From Gemmatimonadota bacterium (GTDB taxonomy: Bacteria; Gemmatimonadota; Gemmatimonadetes; Gemmatimonadales; GWC2-71-9): 64,000 nucleotides of DNA. A program made the translations under genes and the position numbers. The first letter of the stretch is position 1. The number at the start of each line of letters is the position of its first letter. Shown here piece by piece: positions 9,615 to 18,548 of the stretch. The notes under the pieces were generated by a model that did not search any database, was not told the origin of the DNA, and saw only the letters and a program-made list of their open reading frames with translations. Location of the stretch: NCBI GenBank assembly GCA_003220795.1, contig QHTK01000054.1, positions 1 to 64,000 on the forward strand, in the 5' to 3' direction.

Positions 9615-10495
9615 GCGAGGAGGCGGAGCGCCATGCCGAACGGCAGGTCGGTCAGCACATGGTGATATGCGATCCCGTGGCGGCGGCACGCACTCCGCCA
9701 CGCCGCCACCTCGCGACGCACCGTCTCGCCATATGCGCGAGCCAGCTCGCGCGGCCGCACCACCACGCTCGCCGGAGACTCAGGATCCCGAAACCGCACC
9801 TCTGGAGGACCGGTTAGCTCGGCCTCCGCCGGATCCATCAGGTGGAACACGATGACGTTGTGGCCGCGGTGGCGCAGGTAGCGGAGCGCCGTGAGCGCGA
9901 GGGCTCGGTCGAACAAGAGGTCGGACACGAGGACCACGAGGCCGCGGCGCGCCAGCAAGCCCGTGAGGTGTCGCAGCGCCGCCTCCGCGGCCGTGCCGCG
10001 GCCGTCCGGCGTGTCGAGCAGCGCGCGCACCAGGCGCGTCCACTGGCCCGTCCTCACACGAGCGGGGATCACCTGCCGCACGACCTCGTCGAACGTGATC
10101 AGCCCTGTGGCGTCGCGCTGCCGCAGCAGAATCAGCGCCAGCGCCGCCGCCAGCCGATCGGCGTAGGCGCGCTTGGTGAGCCGGCCGGGCGTGCCCCGCC
10201 AGGCCATCGACCGGCTCGCGTCCACGAGCAGCATTGCCCGCAGATTCGTTTCTTCCTCGAACTGCTTCACGAACAGCCGATCGGCCCGCGCCAGAATCTT
10301 CCAGTCGAGGTAGCGCGGCTCGTCGCCCGGTTGGTACGCGCGGTGCTCCGTGAATTCCACGGAGAATCCGCGAAACGGCGAGCGGTGGATCCCGGCCAGG
10401 TAACCTTCGACCACCCCTTGGGCAACGATCTCGATGCCGCCCAGGCGGGCGACCTCCGCCGGATCCAGCAAATCGACGCGCCTGACGTCAGTCAT
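9611..10495 (-). CDS. DUF58 domain-containing protein
   Basis: The 294-residue protein carries the DUF58 signature: EFTEHRAYQPGDEPRYLDWKILARADRLFVKQFEEE, then a VWA-like strand with LLVDASRSMAWRG (MIDAS DxSxS). No membrane segment is seen, so it is probably cytosolic, working with membrane VWA proteins such as the BatA-like protein encoded next. In other bacteria such genes cluster with MoxR ATPases and are linked to envelope stress or metal-centre assembly. It is the first gene of the six-gene minus-strand run down to pdxA. A TAGCTT element sits nine bases before the ATG, where a -10 box for a nearly leaderless message would be. Confidence 0.88.
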   Translation of the reverse strand: MTDVRRVDLLDPAEVARLGGIEIVAQGVVEGYLAGIHRSPFRGFSVEFTEHRAYQPGDEPRYLDWKILARADRLFVKQFEEETNLRAMLLVDASRSMAWRGTPGRLTKRAYADRLAAALALILLRQRDATGLITFDEVVRQVIPARVRTGQWTRLVRALLDTPDGRGTAAEAALRHLTGLLARRGLVVLVSDLLFDRALALTALRYLRHRGHNVIVFHLMDPAEAELTGPPEVRFRDPESPASVVVRPRELARAYGETVRREVAAWRSACRRHGIAYHHVLTDLPFGMALRLLA

Positions 10496-10668
10496 GGGTG
10501 GCGGAAGCTAATGAGCGGCCAAGTGTCCGGGGTAGAGGACAGTAAGCGCCATGTGATCTCGGTCCCAAGACAGCAACATCCGATTGCGCGGCCACTTACG
10601 ACCCCGTTCCAGTGAGCACCCACCTGGCATGGTCCCTGCCCCTCGTCATAGGCGTCCGGAGGACTTTT

Positions 10669-12030
10669 ATGCTCGCAACCTTGGGTTTCTTGAGCCTGTT
10701 GACGGTGTTCGGTCGGGCGCCCACACCCCGGCCGGCTTCCTTGTATAGCTATCGTCCCCACGTCGAGGTCTGGACCAACCGCGGTGACGATCCTTACGCC
10801 AGCGGGCAGGCGGCGCGGGTGTATTTCCGCACCGAGCAGGACGCCTATGTGACGATCCTCCGCGTCGACACAGACGGTCGGGTGCGTGTCCTGTACCCGC
10901 GCGAGCCGTGGGACGACAATTTCGCGCGCGGCGGCCGCGAATACGACGTGTTGCAGCGCTCCTCTCCCGACGCCTTCTACGTCGACGACTACCCCGGCAT
11001 GGGATATATCTTCGCGGTGGCGGCGGCGGATCCCTTCGTGTACGACGCCATCAAGAGCGAAGATCATTGGGATTATCGTCTCATTGCAGACGGGCGTGTT
11101 CGTGGCGACCCGTATACCGCGCTCACTGACCTCGCCCAGCGCATCGTGCCCGACGGGTATGCTGACTGGGATTACGACATCGTGCCGTACTACGTGCAAC
11201 AGCACTACGATTATCCGCGGTTCCTGTGCTACGACTGCCATACGTACGTGAGCTATCCGTACTGGAGCCCGTACGACTACAGCTGCGTGCGTTTCCGGAT
11301 CGTGATGTACGATGATCCGTACTACTACCCCTACCGCTACTCCGGCGGCACCCGAGCGGTATTTGCGCGGCCCCTCAGGCCGGAGCCGCGGTTCATTTTC
11401 AAGGACCGGCAGGGATCCAGCCTGTTCATTACCCGCGTGCCGCAACGCCCGCTGAACGACGACCGGCGGCGGGACGTGGGCGTGCGCGGCCGAGACCTGG
11501 GCGGCGGCACGGTTCCACCGCCGTACATTCAGCCCCGGCCGCGTCCCATCACCGGCGGAGACGTGCCGGCGACCGAGCGGCCGCGCCAGCGCCCACTCAC
11601 CGGGGATCCGCCGCGCAACGACAACGATGGCGTCGGGCGCCGCCAACCGGAGCATCCGGACCATCCGGAGCACCCAGAGCACCCGGACCATCCGGACCGG
11701 CGCGATCGTCCTGGGCAATCTGGTATCCCGGGCATTCCCGAACGGCGTGTGCGTCCCGAGGCGCCGGCGCAAGAGGAGCGACCGAATGTGGCCCGGCCGG
11801 ACCGCGCTCGGACCGAACCTCCTGCCGTGGTCGCTCCCGAGCGGCCGCGTGCCGAGCCGCGGCGTCCCGCAGAGAGTCGGCCGCAAAGCGCGCCGCCCGC
11901 CCCCCCGCGGGTCCAGCCCCCGGCCGCTCCGCCGGCGCCGCCGCGCAACGAGCCGCGCGCCGAGCCGAAGCGCGACGCGCCGAAACAGCGGCCCCAGACC
12001 GAGCCAGAACTCAAGCGGCGCAAGCCGTAG
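10669..12030 (+). CDS. Secreted DUF4384-type protein with Pro/Arg-rich tail
   Basis: The ATG at 10669 is preceded by GGAGGA five bases upstream and gives a signal peptide (MLATLGFLSLLTVFG), so it is preferred over a GTG further upstream. Residues about 25-130 resemble DUF4384: HVEVWTNRGDDPYASGQAARVYFRTEQDAYVTILRVD, then VRVLYPREPWDDN. A Tyr/Asp-rich section with three close cysteines (RFLCYDCHTY and a later C) follows. The last 170 residues are a disordered, charged Pro/Arg tail with a run of five (E/D)HP units. The role is unknown; it is probably periplasmic or surface-exposed. It is divergent from the DUF58 gene. Confidence 0.8.
   Translation: MLATLGFLSLLTVFGRAPTPRPASLYSYRPHVEVWTNRGDDPYASGQAARVYFRTEQDAYVTILRVDTDGRVRVLYPREPWDDNFARGGREYDVLQRSSPDAFYVDDYPGMGYIFAVAAADPFVYDAIKSEDHWDYRLIADGRVRGDPYTALTDLAQRIVPDGYADWDYDIVPYYVQQHYDYPRFLCYDCHTYVSYPYWSPYDYSCVRFRIVMYDDPYYYPYRYSGGTRAVFARPLRPEPRFIFKDRQGSSLFITRVPQRPLNDDRRRDVGVRGRDLGGGTVPPPYIQPRPRPITGGDVPATERPRQRPLTGDPPRNDNDGVGRRQPEHPDHPEHPEHPDHPDRRDRPGQSGIPGIPERRVRPEAPAQEERPNVARPDRARTEPPAVVAPERPRAEPRRPAESRPQSAPPAPPRVQPPAAPPAPPRNEPRAEPKRDAPKQRPQTEPELKRRKP
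11650..11697 (+). repeat. In-frame His-Pro-Asp/Glu tripeptide repeat
   Basis: Five near-identical 9-base units encode EHP, DHP or EHP steps in the disordered tail of the DUF4384 protein. The spacing of one histidine every three residues could bind metal ions weakly. The repeat keeps the frame whatever its copy number. Confidence 0.8.
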
Positions 12031-12121
12031 CCAGAGCTCGCCGGTACGACGCGCTCGGCCGTGGTTCTCGACGGTCGGGCGCGTTAGCTTTCCGTCCCTT
12101 TCCTCCTCCGGAGCTCGAGCG

Positions 12122-13657
12122 GTGCGTCTACAGCTTTGTCTGAGCGCTGTGCTCATCCCCTGCGCCCTCGCGTCGCAAACCCCGGCGGCCGTCCAGCGAG
12201 CCGCGAATTCGATCACTCCCGAAGGGGTGCGGCACCACATCGGCGTGCTCGCGGACGATTCCATGCTCGGCCGAGCGACGCCGAGCCCGCAGCTCGAGCA
12301 AACGGCGCGGTACGTTGCCGAGCAGTTCCGGCGGTTCGGGCTGAAGCCGGCGGGCGACACCGGCTACCTGCAGCGCTACACCGTCACGCAGCGGGTCGTG
12401 GATACTCAGGCGAGCGTGATCCGCATCGCCGGCGCGGCGCCCGCGACTCTGAAGCCGGGCAGCGACGTGTACGTCCTGCGATTCACGCCGCTGCCGACGC
12501 GGGAGCTGAGCGGGCCGGTGGTGTTGTTCACGGGTACGCCCGACTCGGCGAATCCGCTGGCCGGCGCCGACGTGAAGGGCGCATGGGCGGCGATCATCGC
12601 CACCGCGATGCCGCAGGGGATTCAGATCAACCCGGAGTGGGTCATGGCCGTGCTCCGCGCCGGAGCGATCGGGTGGATGGTGATCTCGAATCGCCCCGAC
12701 GCGCAGTGGCAGAACCGATTGGCCCGCACCACCGCCCCCACCCGCACGCTGGAAGGCGTGCCGTCGGACACCGAGCTCGCCGCCGGCGCGTTCGAGATCC
12801 GCGACGCGACGGCCGCCGTGACCCTGGGCATCGACCCGCCGGCGTTGCGGGCACGGACCGGCGGCTGGACCGCCCGCCGCCTCCCGGCGACCATCTCCTA
12901 TCTGGTGAAGGAGCGCGAGCTGGCCCGCGCCTCCGCGCCGAACGTGATCGGCGTGCTCGAGGGGAGCGACCCCACGCTCAAGAGCGAGTATGTCTTTTTC
13001 ACCGGGCACATGGACCATATCGGGACCCCTGGGGCAGGCGAAGGCTGCGTCGCGAAGGGGGCCGACTCGATCTGCAACGGTGCCGACGACGACGCCTCCG
13101 GCACGACGGCCGTACTCGAGGCCGCCGAGGCGTTCGCGCGGCTCGCGCCGCATCCCAGGCGTTCGCTCGCCTTCATGACCGTGAGTGGAGAGGAGCGCGG
13201 CCTGTGGGGCAGCCAGTTCTTCTCGGAGCACCCGACGGTCCCGCTTGCGAATGTGGTCGCCGACTTGAACAGCGATATGGTGGGTCGCAATTGGAAGGAC
13301 ACGATCGTCGCGATCGGCAAGGAGCATTCCAACCTCGGCGCCACGCTGAACCGCGTCGCGGCGGCCCATCCCGAGCTCCGGATGACGCCGATCGACGACA
13401 TCTGGCCGCAGGAGCGCTTCTACTTCCGCTCGGATCACTACAACTTCGCGCGGAAGGGCGTCCCGATCCTGTTCTTCTTCAACGGCACGCACGCCGACTA
13501 TCACCAGGTGGGCGATTCCCCGGACAAGATCGATGCCGAGAAGGAATCGCGCATCGTCAAGCTCCTGTTCTACCTGGGCCTCGAGGTGGCGAACGCCGCG
13601 GAACGCCCGAAGTGGAATCCCGAGAGCTACAAGCAGATCGTGACCGGCGGGAACTGA
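12122..13657 (+). CDS. Secreted M28-family zinc aminopeptidase
   Basis: The GTG start with GGAG about eight bases upstream gives a signal peptide ending ALASQ. The 511-residue protein has an M28 peptidase domain holding all expected metal ligands: GHMDHIG (His), ADDDASG (Asp), SGEERG (catalytic Glu and ligand Glu), LNSDMVG (Asp) and ADYHQVGD (His). A PA-like insertion seems to lie at about 110-260. Such enzymes remove N-terminal residues from peptides outside the cytoplasm and are frequent in scavenging bacteria. It converges on rho with three bases between the stop codons. Confidence 0.92.
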   Translation: MRLQLCLSAVLIPCALASQTPAAVQRAANSITPEGVRHHIGVLADDSMLGRATPSPQLEQTARYVAEQFRRFGLKPAGDTGYLQRYTVTQRVVDTQASVIRIAGAAPATLKPGSDVYVLRFTPLPTRELSGPVVLFTGTPDSANPLAGADVKGAWAAIIATAMPQGIQINPEWVMAVLRAGAIGWMVISNRPDAQWQNRLARTTAPTRTLEGVPSDTELAAGAFEIRDATAAVTLGIDPPALRARTGGWTARRLPATISYLVKERELARASAPNVIGVLEGSDPTLKSEYVFFTGHMDHIGTPGAGEGCVAKGADSICNGADDDASGTTAVLEAAEAFARLAPHPRRSLAFMTVSGEERGLWGSQFFSEHPTVPLANVVADLNSDMVGRNWKDTIVAIGKEHSNLGATLNRVAAAHPELRMTPIDDIWPQERFYFRSDHYNFARKGVPILFFFNGTHADYHQVGDSPDKIDAEKESRIVKLLFYLGLEVANAAERPKWNPESYKQIVTGGN

Positions 13658-13660
13658 TCG

Positions 13661-14728
13661 CTAGGGCGCTGCTGCCAGCAGCTCCGCGTTCGTCTTCGAC
13701 CGCCTGAGCTGCGCAAGCAGCACGTCCAGCGCTTTCTCCGGCGGGAGCCCCACGAGGCCCCGCCGGAGTTTTTGTTTGGCCTCCACGGTAGCCGGCTCGG
13801 CGAGCAGCTCCTCGCGCCGAGTCCCGCTCGCCGCGATATCCACGGCCGGGTACAGCCGCCGGTCGGCGAGCTCGCGGGCCAGTCGCAGCTCGGCGTTGCC
13901 GGTGCCCTTGAACTCCTCGAAGATCACGTCGTCCATGCGGCTGTCGGTCTCGACCAGCGCGGTCGCGACGACGGTGAGGGATCCGCCCTCCGGGACGGCC
14001 CGCGCCGCGCCGAACAAGGCCTTGGGCTTGGCCAACGCGTTGGAGTCGAGGCCGCCGGACATGGTGCGGCCACTCGATCGCCCGGTGGTGTTGTGCGAGC
14101 GGGCGAGGCGGGTGAGCGAGTCGAGCACGATCACCACGTCCTTCCCGAGCTCGACCTGGCGGCGCGCGTGCTCGAACACCATGTCCGCCACGGCGACGTG
14201 CCGCTCGTGAGGGAGATCGAAGCTCGACGCGATCACTTCGCCCCGGCCCCAGTCGATCATCTCGCTGACTTCCTCGGGCCGCTCGTCCACCAGCAGGATG
14301 AGCAGAATCGCCTCCGGATTGTTCAGCGCCACGCCCTCGGCCACCGCCTGCAGCATCACGGTCTTGCCGGCCTTGGGCGGCGAGACGATGAGCGCGCGCT
14401 GCCCGAAGCCGAATGGACAGACCAAGTCCACCACGCGCTGGATGTCCGCAGTGCGCGGACTCGAGGCGCGGGGCGTCTCGAGCCCCAAGGGCCGCGACGG
14501 GTGCACCGCGCCGAGCTGCGCGAACTCGGGGCGCTCGGCGAGCGACGCGCTGGCCGGCGCGCCGTTGACGCTCACCACGCGACCGTTCTCGAGCGCGAGC
14601 AGATCGCCGCGGCGCAAGCCGGCGAGGCGGACGGGCAGGTCCCCTTTCGCGGGGAGATAGCTGTTCGCCGCGAGCCGCAGGAAGCCGCCTTTGGGGGCGG
14701 GGTCGAACCAGCCGGTGATGGGAGGCAA
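13661..14728 (-). CDS. rho: Transcription termination factor Rho, short form
   Basis: The RecA-like hexameric helicase core is complete: PPKAGKTVMLQ (Walker A), LLILLVDERPEEVSEM, VIVLDSLTRLARSHN (Walker B and Q-loop area), then GLDSNALAKPKALFGAAR (R-loop). Residues 1-65 look like a shortened cold-shock RNA-binding domain (GWFDPAPKGGFLRL...YLP). The helical Rho_N domain is absent, and at 355 residues the protein is clearly shorter than E. coli Rho (419). The start is a TTG without an obvious ribosome-binding site; the frame stays open upstream but has no ATG or GTG before lepA. It might be a housekeeping Rho or a second, reduced copy. Confidence 0.9.
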   Translation of the reverse strand: MPPITGWFDPAPKGGFLRLAANSYLPAKGDLPVRLAGLRRGDLLALENGRVVSVNGAPASASLAERPEFAQLGAVHPSRPLGLETPRASSPRTADIQRVVDLVCPFGFGQRALIVSPPKAGKTVMLQAVAEGVALNNPEAILLILLVDERPEEVSEMIDWGRGEVIASSFDLPHERHVAVADMVFEHARRQVELGKDVVIVLDSLTRLARSHNTTGRSSGRTMSGGLDSNALAKPKALFGAARAVPEGGSLTVVATALVETDSRMDDVIFEEFKGTGNAELRLARELADRRLYPAVDIAASGTRREELLAEPATVEAKQKLRRGLVGLPPEKALDVLLAQLRRSKTNAELLAAAP

Positions 14729-14738
14729 GTGCTGAAAG

Positions 14739-14766
14739 TTAACTAGAGACGCCTGACGGCTATATT
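14739..14766 (+). promoter_or_regulatory. Probable lepA promoter, near-leaderless
   Basis: TTAACT (-35) and TATATT (-10) are separated by 16 bases. The -10 box ends nine bases before the lepA ATG, so the message would have only a few untranslated bases, and no ribosome-binding site is visible. The same bases, read on the other strand, offer TAACTT seven bases before the rho TTG. The two genes may therefore have overlapping divergent promoters. This is pattern-based only. Confidence 0.5.
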
Positions 14767-14775
14767 CCCGTCCAC

Positions 14776-16575
14776 ATGCGCCAAGACCACATCCGCAACT
14801 TCTGCATCGTAGCCCACATCGACCACGGCAAGTCGACGCTGGCGGACCGGCTGATCGAGCTTACGGGGACGCTCGATAAGCGCCTTATGCGCGAGCAGGT
14901 GCTGGACACGATGGACTTGGAGCGCGAGCGCGGCATCACCATCAAGCTGAACGCCGTGCGGATGAGCTACCACTCCCGGGACGGCCAGCTGTACGAGCTG
15001 AATCTGATCGACACCCCCGGGCATGTGGACTTCACCTATGAGGTCTCGCGCTCCCTGGCCGCGTGCGAGGGAGCGATCCTCGTGGTCGATGCGTCGCAGG
15101 GCATCCAGGCCCAGACGATCTCCAACCTGTTTCTCGCCCTGGACGCGGGGCTCGAGATCATCCCGGTGCTCAACAAGATCGATCTCCCCGGCGCCGAGCC
15201 CGACCGCCGGGCGAAGGAGATTCACGAGCTCATCGGCGCGAAGCCGGACGAGATCCTCCGCATCTCCGCGAAGGAGGGCACCCACGTCCCCGAGCTGCTC
15301 GAAGCGGTCGTGCGGCGCGTCCCGCCCCCTCGCGGCAAGCGCGACGCGCCGCTGCGGGCCCTGATCTTCGACTCCTACTACGACCGCTACCGCGGCGCGA
15401 TCCCGAGCGTTCGGGTGGTGGATGGCGTGCTCACCCCGGGAATGAAGATCGCCTTCGGCGCCCACCCGGGCGACGTGTACGAGGTGGACGAAGTCGGCTA
15501 CCTGCAGCTGGGCCACAAGCCAACCGAGCTGCTCGAGGCCGGCGAGGTGGGCTATTTCGTCGCTAACATCCGGGGCGTGCGGGAGACCCAGCCGGGGGAC
15601 ACGGTGTTCGACGCGGAGCACCAGGACGTGGCGCTGCTGCCGGGGTACCGCGAGGTCAAATCGATGGTGTTCGCCGGGCTCTACCCGACCAACGCCGAGC
15701 AGTTCGAAGAGCTGCGGGACGCGCTCGCCAAGCTGCAGCTCAACGATGCTTCGCTGCACTACGAGCCGGAGTCGTCGGTGGCCCTGGGCTTCGGGTTCCG
15801 CTGCGGGTTCCTCGGCCTGCTGCACATGGAGATCGTGCGCGAGCGGCTCGAACGGGAGTTCAACCTCGACCTGATCAGCACGGTCCCGAACGTGGAATAC
15901 CACGTTCATCGCACTGACGGCACGGTGGAGGCGGTCGAAAACCCGAGCTTGATGCCGCACGGCTCCGAAGTGGACCACATCGAGGAGCCGTACGTCAAGG
16001 CGCGGATCCTGGCCCCTGCAGAGTACATCGGCGCGGTCATGAAGCTCGGCCAGGAGCGGCGCGGCGTGTACCGGGGGATGCACTACGTAGACCCGACCCG
16101 CGTCGAGTTCAGCTGGGAGTTCCCGCTGGGGGAGATCATCCTCGACTTCTACGACAAGCTGAAGACCATCTCCCGCGGCTACGCGTCGCTCGATTACGAG
16201 TTCCTCGAATACCGGCCGGCCGACCTCGTGAAGCTGGACATGCTCCTGAACGGCGAGGCGGTGGACGCGTTTTCGGTCATCATTCACCGCGACAAGGCGT
16301 ACGAATGGGGGCGGAAGATCGCCGAGAAGCTTAAGGAGCTGATCCCGCGCCAGTTGTTCGAGGTCGTGATCCAGGCCGCGATCGGTACCAAGGTGATCGC
16401 GCGCGAATCGATTCGCCCGCTGCGCAAGAACGTGACCGCCAAATGCTACGGCGGCGACGTTACCCGGAAGCGCAAGCTCCTCGAGAAGCAGAAAGAAGGA
16501 AAACGGCGCATGAAGCAGGTGGGCACGGTCGAGATCCCGCAGGAAGCCTTCCTCGCGGTCCTGCAGGTTGACTAG
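14776..16575 (+). CDS. lepA: Elongation factor 4 (LepA)
   Basis: LepA is a ribosome-bound translational GTPase linked to initiation and back-translocation. The 599-residue protein has the expected G motifs: [10 protein letters not shown] (G1), RGITIK (G2), DTPGHVDF (G3), NKIDLPGA (G4). The LepA-specific C-terminal domain follows, with [29 protein letters not shown] near the end. Length matches the family. It is the first gene of a ten-gene plus-strand run and overlaps the following glycosyltransferase gene by eight bases. Confidence 0.97.
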   Translation: MRQDHIRNFCIVAHIDHGKSTLADRLIELTGTLDKRLMREQVLDTMDLERERGITIKLNAVRMSYHSRDGQLYELNLIDTPGHVDFTYEVSRSLAACEGAILVVDASQGIQAQTISNLFLALDAGLEIIPVLNKIDLPGAEPDRRAKEIHELIGAKPDEILRISAKEGTHVPELLEAVVRRVPPPRGKRDAPLRALIFDSYYDRYRGAIPSVRVVDGVLTPGMKIAFGAHPGDVYEVDEVGYLQLGHKPTELLEAGEVGYFVANIRGVRETQPGDTVFDAEHQDVALLPGYREVKSMVFAGLYPTNAEQFEELRDALAKLQLNDASLHYEPESSVALGFGFRCGFLGLLHMEIVRERLEREFNLDLISTVPNVEYHVHRTDGTVEAVENPSLMPHGSEVDHIEEPYVKARILAPAEYIGAVMKLGQERRGVYRGMHYVDPTRVEFSWEFPLGEIILDFYDKLKTISRGYASLDYEFLEYRPADLVKLDMLLNGEAVDAFSVIIHRDKAYEWGRKIAEKLKELIPRQLFEVVIQAAIGTKVIARESIRPLRKNVTAKCYGGDVTRKRKLLEKQKEGKRRMKQVGTVEIPQEAFLAVLQVD

Positions 16576-17605
16576 CCTCGTCATCCAAACCGCCTTCCTG
16601 GGCGACGTCGTGCTCACGACGCCGCTGCTCGAGGCGCTCGCCCGCCGGCACGGGCCCGTGGACGTGGTCACGACGCCCGCCGCCGCGACCCTGGTCGAGA
16701 CCCACCCCGCGGTGCGGCGCGTGATTCCGTACGACAAGCGCGGGAAGGACCGCGGCCTCGGGCGGCTCGTCGCCCTCGCTCGGACGCTCCGGGCGGAGCG
16801 CTACGCGGTGGCGTATCTTCCCCACCGTTCGCTCCGCACCGCGACCCTGGCCTGGCTCGCCCGGATTCCGAAGCGCGTGGGATTCCGCGACGGCTGGCCG
16901 ATGCTGTACACCGAGGTGCGGCAGCGTGCCAGGACCGACCACGAGATCGATCGCCTACTCGCCCTGGCCGGCCCGGCCGGCCCCACCCGTACGGGCGGGG
17001 CGATGACGCCAGCAACGCCGCGGCTCGAGACCACGCGCGAGGATCGTAGGGCCGCCAACGAATTCCTGGGCGAGCACGGGATCGGCGAGCCGTTCGCGGC
17101 GCTGGCGCCGGGCTCGATCTGGGGCAGCAAGCGCTGGCCGTACTACGCTGAGCTCGCCGAGCGATTGGCCGCGCGCGTGGCGATCGTGGTGGTGGGCGGA
17201 CCGGAGGATGTCGGGCTCGCGGACGAGGTGCTGAAGGCGGTGGAGGGCGGTGGAGGGCGGTGGAGGGCGGTGAACGCGTGCGGCCGGCTCACCCTGCGCC
17301 AGTCGGCGGAGGTCATCCGGCGCGCCGCCGTGCTGGTGACCAACGACAGCGCGCCGCTGCACTTCGCGCAGGCGGTCGGCACGCCGACGGTGGCGATCTT
17401 CGGCTCCACCGTCCCGGCGTTCGGGTTCGGGCCGCGCGGACCGCGTGACCGGGTGGTCCAGCGCGACGGCCTGTCGTGCCGTCCCTGCTCGGCGCACGGA
17501 CCGCCGAGCTGCCCGCTGGGTCATCACTTGTGCATGAAGTCACTCTCGGTCGAGGACGTCCTGCTCGCCATCGAGGAGACCGGTGCGCCACATCGTCGGG
17601 ATTGA
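16568..17605 (+). CDS. Glycosyltransferase family 9, heptosyltransferase-like
   Basis: The 345-residue protein opens with [23 protein letters not shown] and has [23 protein letters not shown], the nucleotide-sugar-binding signature of ADP-heptose:LPS heptosyltransferases. A Cys-rich tail (SCRPC...CPLGHHLCM) is common in WaaF-like enzymes. It should add heptose to the LPS inner core on the cytoplasmic face of the inner membrane. The TTG start lies inside the lepA 3' end and is the only start in reach. A 10-base tandem repeat interrupts the region between the two Rossmann domains and could switch the frame. The sugar specificity is not certain. Confidence 0.85.
   Translation: MTSLVIQTAFLGDVVLTTPLLEALARRHGPVDVVTTPAAATLVETHPAVRRVIPYDKRGKDRGLGRLVALARTLRAERYAVAYLPHRSLRTATLAWLARIPKRVGFRDGWPMLYTEVRQRARTDHEIDRLLALAGPAGPTRTGGAMTPATPRLETTREDRRAANEFLGEHGIGEPFAALAPGSIWGSKRWPYYAELAERLAARVAIVVVGGPEDVGLADEVLKAVEGGGGRWRAVNACGRLTLRQSAEVIRRAAVLVTNDSAPLHFAQAVGTPTVAIFGSTVPAFGFGPRGPRDRVVQRDGLSCRPCSAHGPPSCPLGHHLCMKSLSVEDVLLAIEETGAPHRRD
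17241..17270 (+). repeat. Three perfect 10-base tandem repeats in the glycosyltransferase gene
   Basis: The unit TGGAGGGCGG occurs three times head to tail and encodes the glycine-rich stretch [11 protein letters not shown]. Because 10 is not a multiple of three, gain or loss of one unit would shift the frame and truncate the C-terminal domain. Confidence 0.9.
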
Positions 17606-18548
17606 CATCGGCGGTACCAACATCGTCGTCGGCACGGTGGCCGAAGACGGCTCGGAACTGGTGGGGCTCGTTTCGGCGCCCACCATCTCGGAGCAGGGCG
17701 CGGAGGCCGTGATCGAACGGATCGTGAAGCTGGCACGCGCGTCCATGGAGCAGGCGCGCGGCAAGAAGATCGCGGGCGTGGGGATCGGCTCGCCGGGCCC
17801 GCTCAACACGAAGACCGGCATCGTGCTGCTGACGCCCAACCTGGGGTGGACGAACTTCCCGTTGCGCGACCGACTGGGACAGACGCTCGGCCTTCCCGCC
17901 ACGCTCGACAACGACGCCAACTGCGCGATCTTCGGCGAGTGGTGGCGCGGTGCGGCCCGCGGCTCGAACCACGTGGTCGGGCTGACGATCGGCACGGGGA
18001 TCGGGGGCGGCATCGTGCTCGGCGGAGCGATCTACCGCGGGGTGTCGGACGTCGCGGGCGAGATCGGCCACATGTCCATCGACTCCAACGGTCGGCGCTG
18101 CAAGTGCGGCAACGACGGCTGTCTCGAGGCCTACGCGTCCGGGCCGGCGATCGCGGCGCGGGCGGTCGAAGGAATCGAAACCGGCGCGGACACCTCCCTG
18201 CCGCGCTACGTCAATGGCGATCTGTCCAAGATCACCGCGCAGATCGTGTACGAAGCGGCGCACGACGGCGACGAGTACGCTCTGGAAGTCGTGCACGACA
18301 CGGCGAAGTTCCTGGGAACGGGCGTGGCCAATATCGTGAACATTTTCAACCCCGAGGTGGTGGTGATCTGCGGTGGCGTGACGCTGGCCGGCGAGAAGCT
18401 GTTCGCGCCCCTGCGGGGCGAAGTGAAGCGCCGGGCTTTCAAACCCGCCGTCGACGCGTGCCGCATTGTGCCCGGGGAGCTCACTGGCACGGCGGGCGTG
18501 TACGGCGCCGCCGCGGTGTTCGTGCAGCGGACCTGGGGATCGGTGTGA
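17583..18548 (+). CDS. ROK-family sugar kinase, probable glucokinase
   Basis: The 321-residue protein has the ATP-binding start [13 protein letters not shown] and the catalytic stretch LDNDANCAIFGEWWRGAARG. The ROK zinc motif CKCGNDGCLEAYAS follows, then the GTGIGGG phosphate loop. These features point to an ATP-dependent hexokinase, most often glucokinase. It has no DNA-binding helix-turn-helix, so it is an enzyme and not a ROK repressor. The GTG start overlaps the preceding gene by 23 bases. A PfkB-type kinase gene follows with GTGA overlap, so the two kinases are coexpressed. Confidence 0.9.
   Translation: MRHIVGIDIGGTNIVVGTVAEDGSELVGLVSAPTISEQGAEAVIERIVKLARASMEQARGKKIAGVGIGSPGPLNTKTGIVLLTPNLGWTNFPLRDRLGQTLGLPATLDNDANCAIFGEWWRGAARGSNHVVGLTIGTGIGGGIVLGGAIYRGVSDVAGEIGHMSIDSNGRRCKCGNDGCLEAYASGPAIAARAVEGIETGADTSLPRYVNGDLSKITAQIVYEAAHDGDEYALEVVHDTAKFLGTGVANIVNIFNPEVVVICGGVTLAGEKLFAPLRGEVKRRAFKPAVDACRIVPGELTGTAGVYGAAAVFVQRTWGSV

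Noticed and set aside
9615-9701. Upstream extension of the BatA-like protein
   Set aside because: The extra residues lie inside the DUF58 gene, and the GTG overlapping its stop gives the typical BatA start.
10492-12360. Long minus-strand frame (622 codons) opposite the DUF4384 gene
   Set aside because: It covers the real signal peptide and promoter region of the plus-strand gene and reads as low-complexity Arg/Pro sequence.
14743-16737. Long open frame opposite lepA (664 codons)
   Set aside because: It is a mirror of the high-GC codon pattern of lepA, has a His/Asp/Arg-rich composition and no recognisable domain.
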